NCBI RefSeq assembly: GCF_001039355.2
Contig: NW_019775458.1
Coordinates: forward strand, 939,872 to 1,003,871
Length of the DNA: 64,000 nt
Origin: Lingula anatina
Taxonomy: Eukaryota > Brachiopoda > Lingulata > Lingulida > Lingulidae
Direction: 5' to 3'
The translations under genes and the position numbers were made by a program. The notes beneath the pieces were generated by a model. That model made no database searches and was not told where the DNA came from. It was given only the letters and a program-made list of their open reading frames with translations. Of this stretch, positions 13,393-26,689 are shown piece by piece. The stretch's first letter is position 1. Every line of letters begins with the position of its first letter.

Positions 13393-15572
13393 GCAAAAAT
13401 TGAAAGTTTGTTATCAAGTAAATTACCTAGTTAACATAATTAATTAACATCAGTTAAGGTGATGGTTTTTGTTTATGGTATTCTTGGAATATTTTCATCA
13501 ATGTATTTATATATTCATTTATCTTAACATTTTCAAGGGACATAAAGTATTACTTAGCGACCACCGTAAATAAAAGCTACCTAGTCAGAACAGTAATGTA
13601 CTACCAGCTACAATAACCAGAAGTAATTTTCGGTTAAGTTATTCTGAAATTTTAAAATGCCAATTTCCGTGTGTTTATCCACTTAGTTCTTGAAAACACT
13701 AGTTACTTCCCCTTTTAAACACAAATTGTATAATGTAATACTCACTTGTCCTTGGTAAAGTACAGTTGTTCTTTAATTGTTTCATAGTTGTGAAGTGTTT
13801 ATCACGGCATCCATCAAACCCAACGAGCTGTATCAAACGTTGTCTGAGTAGATACCGTGCAGTGGCATATCGAAGGGAGAAAGGGCAGAAGGGTAAGAGC
13901 AAATTGCCTTTATTTGGCAAATATAAACCAACAGACGAGGACATTCTAACTATAATATGCAAGTCACAGAGGTGGAATTTGCTTGTTTGTTTTGTATCTT
14001 TTTTCGATATATACCAGTATATATTTGGGGAACAGTATGAATGGAGATGAAGGATACCTCCGCAGCTTAAGGTGTGGACACGTACGGTCCGTGGTGCCCC
14101 CCCCCCCCCCCCGATCTACTGCTGCGTCATGTGAACATTCTGTCCGCAGCCGTGCATACTAATTAAGCCGTATTCAACATACCGTATAAAACGTTGTCTG
14201 AGTAGAATCCATGTTTTTCGTTAATTTGGCATCCCTTTTTTTACGCAGACAAATAGATTTATTGACTTGTTTTCGAAGCTCTCATCTTACAAATTTGCAA
14301 TTCAATCCCATAGATATAAATCAGCATCTTATAATCAAAAAATAATTCAACACTTCATTTATTTCAAGGACGTGAACATTCACGTCCTTGGTTATTTTAA
14401 ATATTACCCCACGATAAACCACATAAACTTCCATGTTAAGTAGACAGGAATTTAGCTGATCTTTGAAAAATACACATTCACAACGTACTTGCAAATGAAA
14501 TACACAGTAGGTCGGCAACGAACCAGGAGAAATTTTAATTTAACCAACTTGTCAAGTGCTCAACATTACATGAGCATATTTATATTTTAAACATAAATCA
14601 TTAAATCAAGCTGCTGTAAAACTGTAAAATTTAAAGTAACGGTTTCATTAACCGCAAATTAGAAGTTTATGTCAAATTCAAATAAACAAAAGGTATGGTA
14701 GAAAGGTATTGAGTACAAGTAAATTTCTCTTTGAAGACGAAAATTGCGCTTTGTACACTGTAGTTTGTAATAAGAAAAGGCGAAAAATATATTTATTTTT
14801 TGGTTGGTTGATTGCACAATCTAAAAAGTATATTTCTATTATGATGATAACAGGTGGACTGGGCGTAATGAAAAGCTTTAAATATCAAGTTTTAGAAGGC
14901 GTGAGCCAATGCATTAAGAGATTGCCAAGTAAGGGAATGTCAAATACTTAATCGACAAAAAAAAGAAAGATTTATAGATCTCACAAAAGACGCTGGGAGG
15001 AGCGAGTTTAGACGCGTGATCAGTGCAAACGGAAACGGATATCGAAACCTCTGCAACAGTCGTTTGCTGTAAATAGTTATATGAAACTGGTCTCATGAAT
15101 TTTCTTTCATTGCTCACCCTACTAAATAGTTGTGTAAGCGAATGTGAGAGACACAGATCTAGTTGTTAATCGGTGAGAATTTTATCATTACACAGTGATT
15201 TTAAATCTTATTTTATAAGGGACTATGTAAAGTTGTTATTTGTTGTATTAGTATTGGTATATGAAGGTATTCTATACAGATATATTTTTGATATTTTTAT
15301 TTTTGATAGTTAGATCCTGTTAGATCAATCTAGGTATGGAAATATTAACCCTGTCTTTATAACTTTAGATAATATTTCACACCTAGCAGTGCACATTTAA
15401 TGTCCTTTGTTTCAAGCTAGTGTTCTGTTAGAGCTTGATTACATGGAATATTTGGGAGTGCCCACAATGAGTGGGCGGGCTTGTGTTTGAAGTAACAAAT
15501 CTCTTTATAAGTTATGTGATTTACAATTTAATTGATGAAGTTTAGCATTAAAATATTTTAACTTTAAATTTT

Positions 15573-15601
15573 AAGAGAGAGAGAGAGAGAGGGAGAGAGA
15601 G
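15573..15601. repeat. (GA)n microsatellite
   Basis: Purine dinucleotide tract with one interruption (GGGA). Confidence 0.9.
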
Positions 15602-17439
15602 ACTGCATGAGAAGAGATCGATTTAAGCTTGGAGGTGACCATGCTTGTACCATGTAACTTTTAGTTTATCAAAATATTTTCTGTTAAGATACAACATGTA
15701 GTCGTTTCATTCTTTTCCGTGTGCAGTCTTTGGACATAGAAACTGGTAATCTCTGTAGCAGTTTTACAGATAGCGTATTTCTAAAGATGTGAGCCTATAG
15801 TGCCCAACACCTGGGGTTTTATTATACAGGGTCATTAATCTGGGACCCGGGGTCATGTACCAGAAAGTCCCCCATGACAGAGTGTCCGCTTCTCATTCAT
15901 TTGTACAGGTGAGCCTCGTCCTAGCTTTTGACCTACTTAGGTCAAACTAACCCTAACCATTATAACTGTATGGAGGTCGGACTGTCTGTCACACGGACCC
16001 TCAGTTTCATGACTAAATAAGAAAAGAGGCCCCGCATAATTAAAAAGGTCCCACACACATGTTTTCATTATGTAAGCAGCGTATAAATGGTAACGTACGT
16101 TCCGGTAACGTATGCTCCGGGTCATATAATTTTAATTTTTACATCGCGTTCCAATATATTTTGTAGTGATTCAGTCATGGAAAAATATATATGACGTAAT
16201 GATGTTTTTATTTAAATATTTAAACTGTAACTCAGGGGACTTGGCTAATACTATGTAACGCATGTTCACTAGAAAAATGTCAGAAAATTTCGTCTTGTCG
16301 AAGTATTTGGTGCAATAGGAAACAGGGTTTTGTGGTGCTGACCAAAAAAATATATTGTAATTCCAAGATAGTTTTATATTTCTGATACGATATTTGGACC
16401 ACTAATTTAAAACAGTTTATTCAATGCTTATTTTACAATAGTTAGTCAGTAGGGTGTATCCCCCTCTTTTTTATATTTTGTGACAATTAAGCAAACCGAA
16501 GTCGTTGTCGACTTATTTTCACGTGAAGATGAAGTGAAGTGTTTTTTTTTCAGACGTAATGCATCTGCCAATAAAGGACCAATAAGAAACCAAAGGCCTG
16601 TACTGTTTCGATACACTGTATAGTATGGTGACTGGGCAAGTAAATACATATATGAAATGAAGTAACTAAAATGACGTTTAATATATTGGAAATAAAGGCA
16701 AGTGGTAGTAATGAGCAAGATGTTAAATGATTAGCACGCTATGTGGAAAAGATGCATTTTTTATCTTGCACACAATGTGTAGTGGTGGATACTGTGGTTG
16801 TACAGTAGACACGTTGATACCCGTATTCGGCGACACCCGCTCTCCCCCCTTCATTGTCCATCAAATGGCAATTTATTTGGTATTCAACTAAATATGCAGA
16901 AAAAACACACTCGCACAATTATACAACGCATGAAAAGTACAAATCGGTTACAGCGTTTCACCCCCATTAAAACAAGTCAAGTCGACTCATCGTTCATTGT
17001 GCTTCATCAAGTCAAGTTGTTCGGAAAAAAAACAAAGCAAAAAGCGTAATAATGTAGAACAGGTAACTTTTATTCTGGCAATTTGCTTATGACGTGTAAA
17101 TGCTAGTGTTGTATGTGTAGACTTTATACAGATATTCTAATAAACGGTAGCAGGCTACTACACATTCATCATTAAGTGTATGTATTAGTAAGCCTCTAAT
17201 AAGGTTGGTGCAAAATTTTATTGTCGGTAAAATGATAAAAATTATTGAACGTTTTTACGCCTTCTATATATCAGCAAAAATGTTCAGAAAATGTTCCCCC
17301 AGTTTTATAAACTGCTTTAGAAGAAGTTTGCAGCGCTCACGTGATTACACCACTGGCATGACGTCAGAGAAGTAAAGCAACTTCTGAAAGTGTCATTAAA
17401 CAATTATAAATAAATTCAAATATCTAACACTTTCATACA

Positions 17440-17796
17440 CAGTGGCGGATTTAGGGGGTGTCAGGGGGGTCCTAACTCCCCCTTCGATTTCTAAAAACAC
17501 ACCAAAGGTCCTCTCTTGAAATTGGAATTTTGACTAGCTTAATCAGTTCTAAACCATATATTAAATGGCACCTTGCGCCGTCTAATATACCAAATATTTT
17601 TGGGACCTTTAGCGGGCCCCGAACCCCTTGACTAGCTTAATCAGTTCTAAACCATATATTAAATGGCACCTTGCGCCGTCTAATATACCAAATATTTTTG
17701 GGACCTTTAGCGGGCCCCGAACCCCACGCCAAGGGGGGAGGGGGGGTCGGCTTAGCGTCCGCAGCCCCCCTTCAAATAATCCTAGATCCGCCTCTG
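17440..17796. mobile_element. hAT-like MITE, copy 1, with internal duplication
   Basis: Terminal inverted repeats CAGTGGCGGATTTAGG and, on the other strand, CAGAGGCGGATCTAGG. G/C-rich ends surround an AT-rich middle. A 98-base internal segment is present twice head to tail (17531-17628 and 17629-17725). CAGTGGCGGAT-type ends are typical of hAT-derived nonautonomous elements. No clear target-site duplication is visible here. Three related copies occur in this window. Confidence 0.75.
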
Positions 17797-17797
17797 T

Positions 17798-17800
<3 letters not shown>

Positions 17801-17843
<43 letters not shown>
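17801..17843. repeat. (GT)n microsatellite
   Basis: Uninterrupted GT run directly beside the right end of the inverted-repeat element. Confidence 0.95.
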
Positions 17844-17844
<1 letters not shown>

Positions 17845-18140
17845 TTTAAAATGAAATTACGATCCAGATACATGTATAAATACCGTCGTTTGAAAAAAAA
17901 AACATTTGTTAACATTTTGTCATGATTAAAATTATGAGAGACCTGACTGGCTATCTGTTTACACTAATTCTCAATATTTAGGTCAATTTAACATTTAAAA
18001 AAATTAAAATAAAACCCATTGAAGAATTGTTTGTCCATATGGTAATTTGCTAACATCAGTCTAAATGAAAAACGAAAAATGAAAAAGTGTAAATGAAAAA
18101 CCTTAAATCATTTAAATATCTGCCATTGTATATTTTACCT

Positions 18141-20204
18141 TCAAACAACCGGTATTATAATACTAGGGGTGGTGGTACTAGTTGTTTTGATGGGATCGGT
18201 ACATGTCCACAGGCCATCTACAAGCTGGCACTGGCTCCCTACACCACATGGACTTTGTATTTCCTCTATTTGGTTCGGTTCCACACACATGTACCAATGA
18301 GTGCAGTTTCGAGAGGCCCATGTGTCCCCTAACTGAAAGATACAGGTGTATTACAGGTCAAGCAGTGTGGATATTTTGGAAGTTTATCGTTTTAGTACTG
18401 TTCTACATGTAATCGAGGTGTCTACTGCGCATTATGAGCAGTCCAGACGATGGAAAGAGCTGATAATCGATCATTAAATATTTACTAATTTTCAAAAGCC
18501 AATGCAATACTTTTTAAAATTCTTGGATCTAGGTGGTGATCCGTAAAGTCATTTTTAAATGTTATTACTTGAAATAACTTAAAAGTTATTCCATATCTGA
18601 TCCATCCTACAAATTTCAGCAAATTTCAACCACAGCTTTTTAGTTAAGCTTGTGACAAACAAAGAGAGAGACCAACACGTTGGTTGGTGTAGGTTTCCCT
18701 TATGAATGCAGCCATTCCGATCACTGAATTTTGTTTTTAAAAATAACTCTTTTTAATAGTGTGACGCGGTCGTGACTGACCAGGGTAAATTGCACAATGG
18801 TGCCCCGTGCCACTGAGAAGCAACAAATGATTACTTGTTACTCAACGGTAACACAACTTGTTCAAATTTAGCATTTGAAACTCAACAAACAAAGTGCTCA
18901 TCGATATAGCTGTTTGCAGATAAAAGTAAATTTAAAGGAAAGTTTTGTTCTTGTATAGACCTACCGCACTCCACCTGCATCTCAGTGTAGTTTACATTAG
19001 ATGACAGTATATCTGGGTATTTATTTTTCAGTTCTATTTATTTATTGCTCTTCAGAATGGAGGTAGACGTTCTCACCTCCCATATGCCTTTTTTAAGCAC
19101 ATACTTGAGCATTTTAGAGAGCTCTTTGAATGTGTGTGTGTAGTGGGGGGCGTGGAACTGGTTAAAATGCTTGTTGGATGTTTTGAAATACAGAAACTAT
19201 ATATCCTTTAAAGTGTAATATGATTACCTGATGGTAGCCACCCTTTGCATCCTCACAACCACAACGGTCCCGAGGAACACACAGATGTCCACTACGGACG
19301 TACCCGGCCAGACACTCGCATCCCTCTTGTGAAGCACATTGCTCGGAGCTCGGGGTGCCACAAGAGGCTGGACAACCAGTCATGCTTGCATTGTAACGCA
19401 TGTTGTATCCTACCGTATCACACACAGTCAACGCTATTCAAGGAAATAGAGAAAATATGTCTATGAAAAGAAAATAGGTCAATAAGAACTTGATCATTAT
19501 CAATGCTGGAACTAAGACAGGAAAGAACAATGACCAATTTGTTTTAGAATCCCGAACATACACATTAAGCTGAAAATATTCAGTTCACGCTGTGCATTAT
19601 TACCTCTACCAGTCTGTGTGTACCTTATACGTACGCAGTATACTGTCATTCTTGCAAATGAAGTAAGAAACAGCAGATTTAAGCAATCTGCTGACGTCTA
19701 TTAACCGTTTTAAAATGTTTTCAGATTACAAAACAATGAATTGATATTGTACTTTATTATCACTATAGCTGACGGGTTTGTCGAAGCTCTGTAAACTGAA
19801 GTTCGGACCAGGAGGATTGAGCAATTTACTGAAATGTACACCGCTTTTACCGTGTCTACAGCAGGTCTGCATAATTTACTGGTTTTTGTCGTGTTATTTT
19901 ACATGTACACATTGTGACCAATTGATGACCAAATGACAGCTAACTGATAAACTTACGGCAATCTGTTACTTCTCTCCAAGCTCCAGGGAATACCCCGAGT
20001 CCTGCTTCTTCGCACGCTTTGGCATAGGTCTCAATAATACCACACGCCACCTCGTGCTGAACCTAAGTTATGATGGTTTCTCCGAATTTGAATCTCACTT
20101 CAATATTGAAAATTCTATTAATTAATTCTTAAAATTAAGTAAGGTAAATTAGTTAATTTTAGACGTAAAATATAACAAATCATCTTCAAATACATGAATG
20201 CATC

Positions 20205-20272
<68 letters not shown>

Positions 20273-23200
20273 AGCGTGACATACTAGTTAATCAGAGGGT
20301 AAAAATTTAGGGCGGGTCTTTCAGCGGACCCTTAGCCACGTCACAATTGCACTGCAGCAGGTGGACTGGCTTAATAAGTTAACCTACCTCTGGCAATGTT
20401 GCTTCATCTCCGGAGGCTGAGCAAACATCAACTGCACAGGACACGTAGTACTCCTCGGAATTCACAAGTGGACTTGCAGCACAATTGCCAAACACGCCTT
20501 CAACGTTTTGAATGACATCACAGATATTCGCTTCCGGACAATCTTCTTGCACAGCAGCTTGACGCTTTCGTCTCCTCCCAGCTGAGTCCTGGCACCTGAA
20601 GTGTGAAGGGCAACAAGGATGTGATGGGTTCTGTTTTCACCAAGTTTCTTAATAAATAAATGCAACCTAATGAAAAATACTCAGCATGATGTGTACATGT
20701 GCTTTCAGTATATTAGGGCCTACCAGAAAACTGACCAAGTAGTGGGTAGTGCAGTTAGACCAGGTCGAATTATTACTTGGATTCTTAAGCAGCACAACGT
20801 GCAACAGAAACTGCCTGACGCTATATAATAACTTCGCATTTTATTTATTGCATTATTTATTTATTATAATAAATATTATTGTACAAGTGCATATACCTGC
20901 TGTGATAGTAGCGTATTGACAACAGCAGTTTCAATCCCATCTATAACAATTATTAGAATGTATGAAAATAAACAATAATTTGCATTTATCTTACTCGGGT
21001 CCGAGATCGGGATCTGGAACCATCCAACTCTCGCCAATCTGGTCGTACATGCCCTGGGTTTGTGGCGTTGGTGGCCAGGACGGATCCTCATACAGATAGC
21101 CCACATACGCCCCGTCCTTCAGTGAGAAGTCATCGTCCGCATCACCGTTACAGGTGCCACACATACCGCATAACAACCCTCTATAAGTTCCAGGAGTACA
21201 TATGTCAAGCTGGCTGTACCCCCACCTGATTCTAACGCCGTAGTCGAATTTGAAATGAATGCGCTGGCTAACCAGACGCCATATTTTGACGCATCTTGCT
21301 ATAAATGGATTGCACACTATAGTTACACCGATGCCTAAGGGGATAAGTTCCCAATCACCAGTCTGAAACGTATGACAATTCTAATGTTAGATAAGTATGA
21401 TAATATAATATATGCAAACGTTACTCAGACTGGTACAAATATACCAGATATTCTATAGTTATTCAATAAAAAAAACTCTGCAAAACGTAGCATCGTATAT
21501 CTTGACAAACTTACTCCTTGTGGCCATTTACTCCAAGTATCTGGGCATACAAAATATCACATACGTGTCAGTTAGACAAAGATTTATGCTGTAAAGATAA
21601 CTTTTGTATCACGACCTTTCGGTTGCTATGATTTTACTAAACGCATTATCATTATCATATTTTAATTCCTATTTTAAAACAATGTAATGTTGGTCACGAT
21701 AATCAATCAATCAAATCCAAAATTACTGCTTATTAAAGGTGGTAATCAATAATCGAATAGATATACTTCAAAAAGGTTCTTGATGTTTAAGCTTGTATTT
21801 TTCATTAAAGTACGAAGTTTGCATGGCTACACTGCTGTACATACTTATGCTAGTGTTTTTTGGAAATTCGTCAGCACTTTCTGACACCCCGGTGACCATT
21901 TTTCTAGAATGACAGGAAGTGCCATTCTGGGATGCCTAATTTTTAAACCTTTTTTTTCAATACACACAATACAATATATGTAATACTAGAGTACTTACAG
22001 AAGCATTCAGACAATACGTTATAATATATCATCAGTAAACAAAAATTGCATTTGCCACAAAGGCGGTTGGTTTTGCCTACCCAAAGCTTTCTGTAAACCT
22101 GTGGTGGTGGCCCGAGCACAAACTTGAATTCCATTCCAAAAACCTCAACGTAAACTTCCTTTAACCAGGTGCGTTCCATGCTAAAATCGGGAATCACATA
22201 GTTGACCCCTTCAATGTTGAACTCAGTTAGTTCTGGGTGGTCCGCCGGATCGAAACACGTCTTCATGATGGTATATCTGCATTCACCTTTTTTGGGAAAC
22301 AAACGTACAATATTACAATTATTAAACACCATTACAGACACACGTTGAAGAATAGATCTTTTTGTTGAATGCTTAATTTAATAGAAAAGACAAGTGATAA
22401 TAAGTATTAAATATCAGTGGGAATATCTATCTATTCTTTCAGCGATTTTCATATCGGAATATTTGCCTCAATGAGAAGTGTAATTTGCAATGCCTCACCT
22501 TGATAATGGATTGACTTGCCATCGCACGTGTGATAGTGTGGATCCCCGGTTACGTGACAGCAACATGGAACTGCAAAGTAAAGGCAAGCGTTGCCCTTGA
22601 AATGTAGCACAGGTGGCCAATGGTAACATACATAGTAACGGGTGGACTTGTCGGCAAACTGTCTATTAACTTTATATACGATAACTCATGCCTCCAAAAA
22701 TCTTATCTCCACAATGGTTTGTTAAATGGAAACTTTTTAGTAACAGTTTACAAAACGCTGTGATGTAAGCAGGGGCGGATCCGGGATTATTTGAAGGGGG
22801 AGCCGCGGATGCGAAACCGACCCCCCACCCCCTTTGTTGTGAAGGGCCCCGAGAAATTTTGGTATTTTAGAGGGCGAACGGTGCCATTTGGTAAGGTTTA
22901 GAACTATAATTCAGCTAGTCAAAATTCTAATTTCAAAAGGGGACCATTGGTGTGATTTTTTCAGAAATCGAAGGGTAAGTTATTATCAAGTAAATGATGA
23001 CAAAGCTAGAAGTATATGTGGTCACATACCCCAGGTGCAGTCCACGTTACTGCAATGGTCTTGAGTGAGGAGGTCTTGATTCCAACAATTGTAATCGGCA
23101 CACGGCATGTCAAACCCCCTACGAGATGTGTCACACTGGATAAAACGTTTACAGCTCAACGGATGGGCAAAATAGTACTTGTCTGACGGCCCCAGAAAGC

Positions 23201-24237
23201 ATATCAAATCTGAAAATACAGGTTAATATATATAAAATTTATCTGGATAAGGTTCTTCTCTTTTTTTTTTCATGTACAGCATAACATAAAATTTTAGATA
23301 AAAGTATATCGACATCATAAAAAAACTCATTATGTACATGGAACTGACCTTTAAAAAGGCCTTGATGCGATAACTCGGCAAATTAACTAAAGAAAATATT
23401 ACAACTAAATAACGATACAATTTTTCATTTTTCAAAATCCATGTTAATGAGAATCGTTGTAAATAATCACTCAGTTGTGCTTGTGTAAGAGCCTCTGTCG
23501 TCACAAGAAGACAAATGAGAGCTGCAACGCCGGCTGCAAGTCTAAAGCTTAAGGTACCTGCACCCAAGAGAAAAAAAAACAACTTAAGTAACACAATAGC
23601 AACATCTTAATGGCAAAGTCGGCATACCTTGGCTTTTGTCAAAATACATTTGAAATATACAGGATGGTCCAAGGAGACCAGTTTATTATCGCTTTCATTT
23701 CTACAAAAATGAACTCCGTTTCTGTATAAGATAAAGATCAGAAGATGCAGATAAGGCTGAGAGACGTGCCTTTGGCACACCATCAGTAACGAGGACAATT
23801 TCCGCGTAAGTGGTCACGTGAATAAACAAAACAGTCGGTTTTGGGTTCAGGCTCAGCCTTGTGAGCATTAGAAAGGTATATGAAAAAATAGTTACGTTTT
23901 CTTTCATTAAAAAATGCTTTCTTTATAAATAATCAATAATTACTTCAATCATTATAGACCCGATATCAAAATGTATTCAAAAAGCGAGCAACTCCTGCCT
24001 TATGCGCAATATCAAAAACTAAAAAAATGTTTCTGATTCCATTGTGCAAAGTTTAATTGACATCTATGAACCAAAATATGGGTATATTTCATAATAATCT
24101 CCATAAAGTATAAGTATTAGTATAGGGTTGTTCCTAACATTGTTCTTAAAGCACAAAGGAATACCTGTTGCCGCCCTACGATTGAGTCCTCTGTACTCAC
24201 AGTACAAGGAAACCACAAAATTATAGCACTTACCCAT
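18141..24237 (-). CDS. Gene B: secreted chitin-binding/VWD/C8/TIL protein
   Basis: Ten exons: 24237-24234, 23557-23471, 23209-23030, 22570-22499, 22286-22081, 21362-20995, 20595-20388, 20062-19957, 19433-19228, 18332-18141 (TGA). They give 542 residues in one continuous frame. Signal peptide about 1-26; chitin-binding type 2 domain 31-90; VWD with GDPH at 99-102 and CGMC at 248-251; RRRKR at 313-317; C8 to about 410; TIL about 411-479; Cys-rich tail. The C-terminus is longer than in C and D and is Thr-rich then Ile/Val-rich (TTSTTTPSIII), so it could carry O-glycans. There is an extra Cys just after GDPH (HYHTCDG). The donor after exon 2 is gtgatt rather than gtgagt and may be weaker. This is the sister of gene A in the second duplicon, with an element in intron 3 and an (AT)n tract in the intron between exons 7 and 8. 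Confidence 0.88.
20207..20269. repeat. (AT)n microsatellite
   Basis: Alternating AT run of about 63 bases in the gene B intron between exons 7 and 8. Confidence 0.95.
22770..22980. mobile_element. hAT-like MITE, copy 2 (one end eroded)
   Basis: Starts GGGGCGGATCCGGGATTATT and shares the GGTTTAGAACTATAATT-type core with the other copies. It ends in sequence like ...AAATCGAAGGG without the closing inverted repeat. It lies in intron 3 of gene B, between the chitin-binding exon and the GDPH exon. Confidence 0.7.
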
Positions 24238-24365
24238 TTTGGCTGCAGTTTCCAGGCCTGGATATGTTTTTCATCGCCGACACTGTGTATTTATACGTTT
24301 GCTGAACTGCGCAAAAAATCGAGTGGCCTTGATTTTCAATTCTGGACGGTTTGATATATGATAGG
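24238..24365 (-). promoter_or_regulatory. Gene B core promoter with TATA box
   Basis: On the minus strand TATAAATA is at 24295-24288, 51 bases before the start codon. The surrounding block matches the other family 1 promoters, including the CACAGTGTCGGCG following the TATA box. Confidence 0.7.
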
Positions 24366-26689
24366 CGTTTGCAAAAACTGAAAGTTTGTTATCAAGTAAA
24401 TTACCTAGTTAACCTAATTAATTAACATCAATTGAAATGATGATTTTTGTTTATGGTATTATTGGACTATTTTCATCAATGTATTTATATTCATTTATCT
24501 ATACATTTTCAAGGGACATAATGTATTACTTAGCGACCACCGTAATAAAAGCCCCTGAGTCAGAAAAGTAATGTTCTTATTAACAGATACAATAAGCTGA
24601 AGTAATTTTCAGTTAAGTTATAACTGAAGTACACTGGACAGTCAATGAAAAATTAAAATGCACAGAGGTGGAAGCTGCTTTATGTTTTGTCTCGTTTCTC
24701 TCGATTTTTACCAGTACATATTTAGGAAACAGGGAGAATGGAGAGAAGCTTCACACGGTGCCAACCACTGGATCTACTACCGCACCATGTGCTAGCACTT
24801 AAAACATTCAAAACATAAAATATTATATCATTTAAAACATAATTCTAACACTTAAAACATAAATCTGCCCGCAGCGTTGCATACTAATTAAGCCATATTG
24901 AACGTGCTGTTCAGAACGTTGTCTGAGTAGAATCCATGTTTTTCGTTAATTTGACATCCCTGTTTTTTCACGCAGACAAATAGATTTATAGAATTGTTTT
25001 CGAAGCTCTCATCTTACAAATTTGCAATTCAATTCCATAGATATAAATCAGTGTCCTATAATTAAAAAAATAATTCAATACCTAAGTTTTCCAAGGCCGT
25101 GAATATTCACGTCCTTGGTTATTTTAAATAGTGCCCCAGGATAAACCACATAAACTTCTAAGTTTAGTAGACAGGGATTTAGCAGGTCTTTGAAAAATGT
25201 AAATCCACAAAGTACTTGCAAATTAAATCCGCAGTAGCACGGCAACGAACAAGGGGGAAATTTTGGAATGTTAACGTTTCCCAATTTGTTACATAATTCA
25301 ACTCCATAATTTAACCAATTTGTCGAGTGCTCAGCAGTACATGAGTATATTTATATTCTAACATAAATCATTAAATCAACCTGCTGTAAAGTTGAACAGT
25401 AACGGGTCTCTGAAAAATGCACGTACACAAAGTACTTGCAAATGAATACACTGTAGCTCGGCAACGAACCAAGAGAAATTTTGGAATGTTTAAGTTTCCT
25501 TATTTGTTACATAATTCATCTCCGTAATTTTACCAATTTGTCAAGTGCACAGCATTACATGAGGATATTTATTTGAAACAAAAACCATTAAATCAAGCTG
25601 CTATAAAGCTTAAAGGTAACGGTTTTATTAACCACAAATTAGAAGTTTTAAGTCAAATTTAAATAAACCAAAAGTAGCTATTGAGTACAAATTCAATATT
25701 TCTTTGATGCCAAAAATTGCGCGTTGGTTGACATTTGTAATAAGAAAAGACGACAAACATTTTTTTCGGTTGTTCGCACAATCAAAAATATTTCAATTAT
25801 GTTGATAACAGCTGGACTGTACGTAATGAAAAGCTTTATTAGACAACAAGTTTTAGAAGGCGTGAGGTAATACATACACGTAAAGAGATTGCCTTATAAG
25901 GGAATACCAAATACTAAATCGAGAAAAAAGAAAGATTTACAGATCACACAAAAGACGCTGAGAGAAGAGAGTTTACACGCCTGATCAGTGCGGACAAAAA
26001 CGAGTATCGAAACCTCTGCATGTCTACATGTAGTAAACAGTAGAGATCGGTGAAAAGACTTTGAAAGACAACTAATTAGCGTTATTATAAATGCAACAAA
26101 ACATTATAGGGTGCCGGAGAGTGCAGCTAATGCTGCTGTAGGTTAAGAGTACATTTCGTTAGGTAAAGGCTGGAAAGTAGTGATTTACTGTATTGCATGT
26201 GCCCAATTTTAGTGCTCTCTTTGAAGATTAAAAAATAAAGCACTTATCTTTTTAAATTCTCCACATTATACATTGTGTGTACCTCCTTGTGTGAGGCACC
26301 AGGTGATGGACCCCCCCCCCCTCCCCCGACTGTTGATGTGGCGGGTATCAGCTAGTTAAATAATAATAGCTACAGCGGATGACCACAGAGTATTAATTCA
26401 TAATGGCCCAAATTAGATTACTGAGATGATAATTCAGAGGGATATTCCTTCCTCTGACGGCCTTCGCATGACAAGTTCCGTCGGCTCTGAGATCTCCTAC
26501 CTTATCCCTCCATTTCGGCAAAGATAGCAAATATGGTACACATGGGGGGAAAAAGGGGCCATGATCAAAATGTACTCTTTACTCTTCACGAGACTGCATT
26601 TCCAAACATAAAGTACAAATAAGACGTCAAACATATCCGAGTATCCTGGAATTCAGGGTTTAATCGTTAAAATGCGTCGTGATATTGCA

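Larger units (their letters stand above)
3170..15055. repeat. Duplicon U1 (contains gene A)
   Basis: First member of a direct tandem duplication of about 11-12 kb. Its partner is 15055-26020. Collinear similarity is visible in the aminopeptidase 3' flank (3.18/15.06 kb), the 3' flank of gene A/B (6.3-7.3/16.75-18.1 kb), all ten exons of A/B, their promoters, and upstream sequence to 14.97-15.05/25.93-26.02 kb. Spacing differs through insertions, so the event is not very recent. Confidence 0.75.
13393..18140. other. Intergenic region between genes A and B
   Basis: No gene found. 13.4-15.05 kb is upstream sequence shared with gene B (24.4-26.0 kb). 15.06-15.3 kb copies the aminopeptidase 3' flank. 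16.75-17.4 kb matches 6.3-7.0 kb. Also present are a poly-C run at 14097-14112, a (GA)n tract at 15573-15601, an inverted-repeat element at 17440-17796 and a (GT)n tract at 17801-17843. Confidence 0.65.
15055..26020. repeat. Duplicon U2 (contains gene B)
   Basis: Second member of the A/B tandem duplication. The junction near 15055 joins the far-upstream sequence of A to a diverged copy of the aminopeptidase 3' flank. Around it both sides share a short AACAGT (3169-3174 region and 15055-15060), which may be microhomology at the breakpoint. The right end is where similarity to 15.0 kb stops, just after CCTCTGCA at about 26020. Confidence 0.72.

Noticed and set aside
14097-14112. Poly-C runs here and near 26308 and 62870 as possible regulatory quadruplex sites
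   Set aside because: Isolated homopolymers without further G/C tracts and easily produced by slippage or sequencing error.
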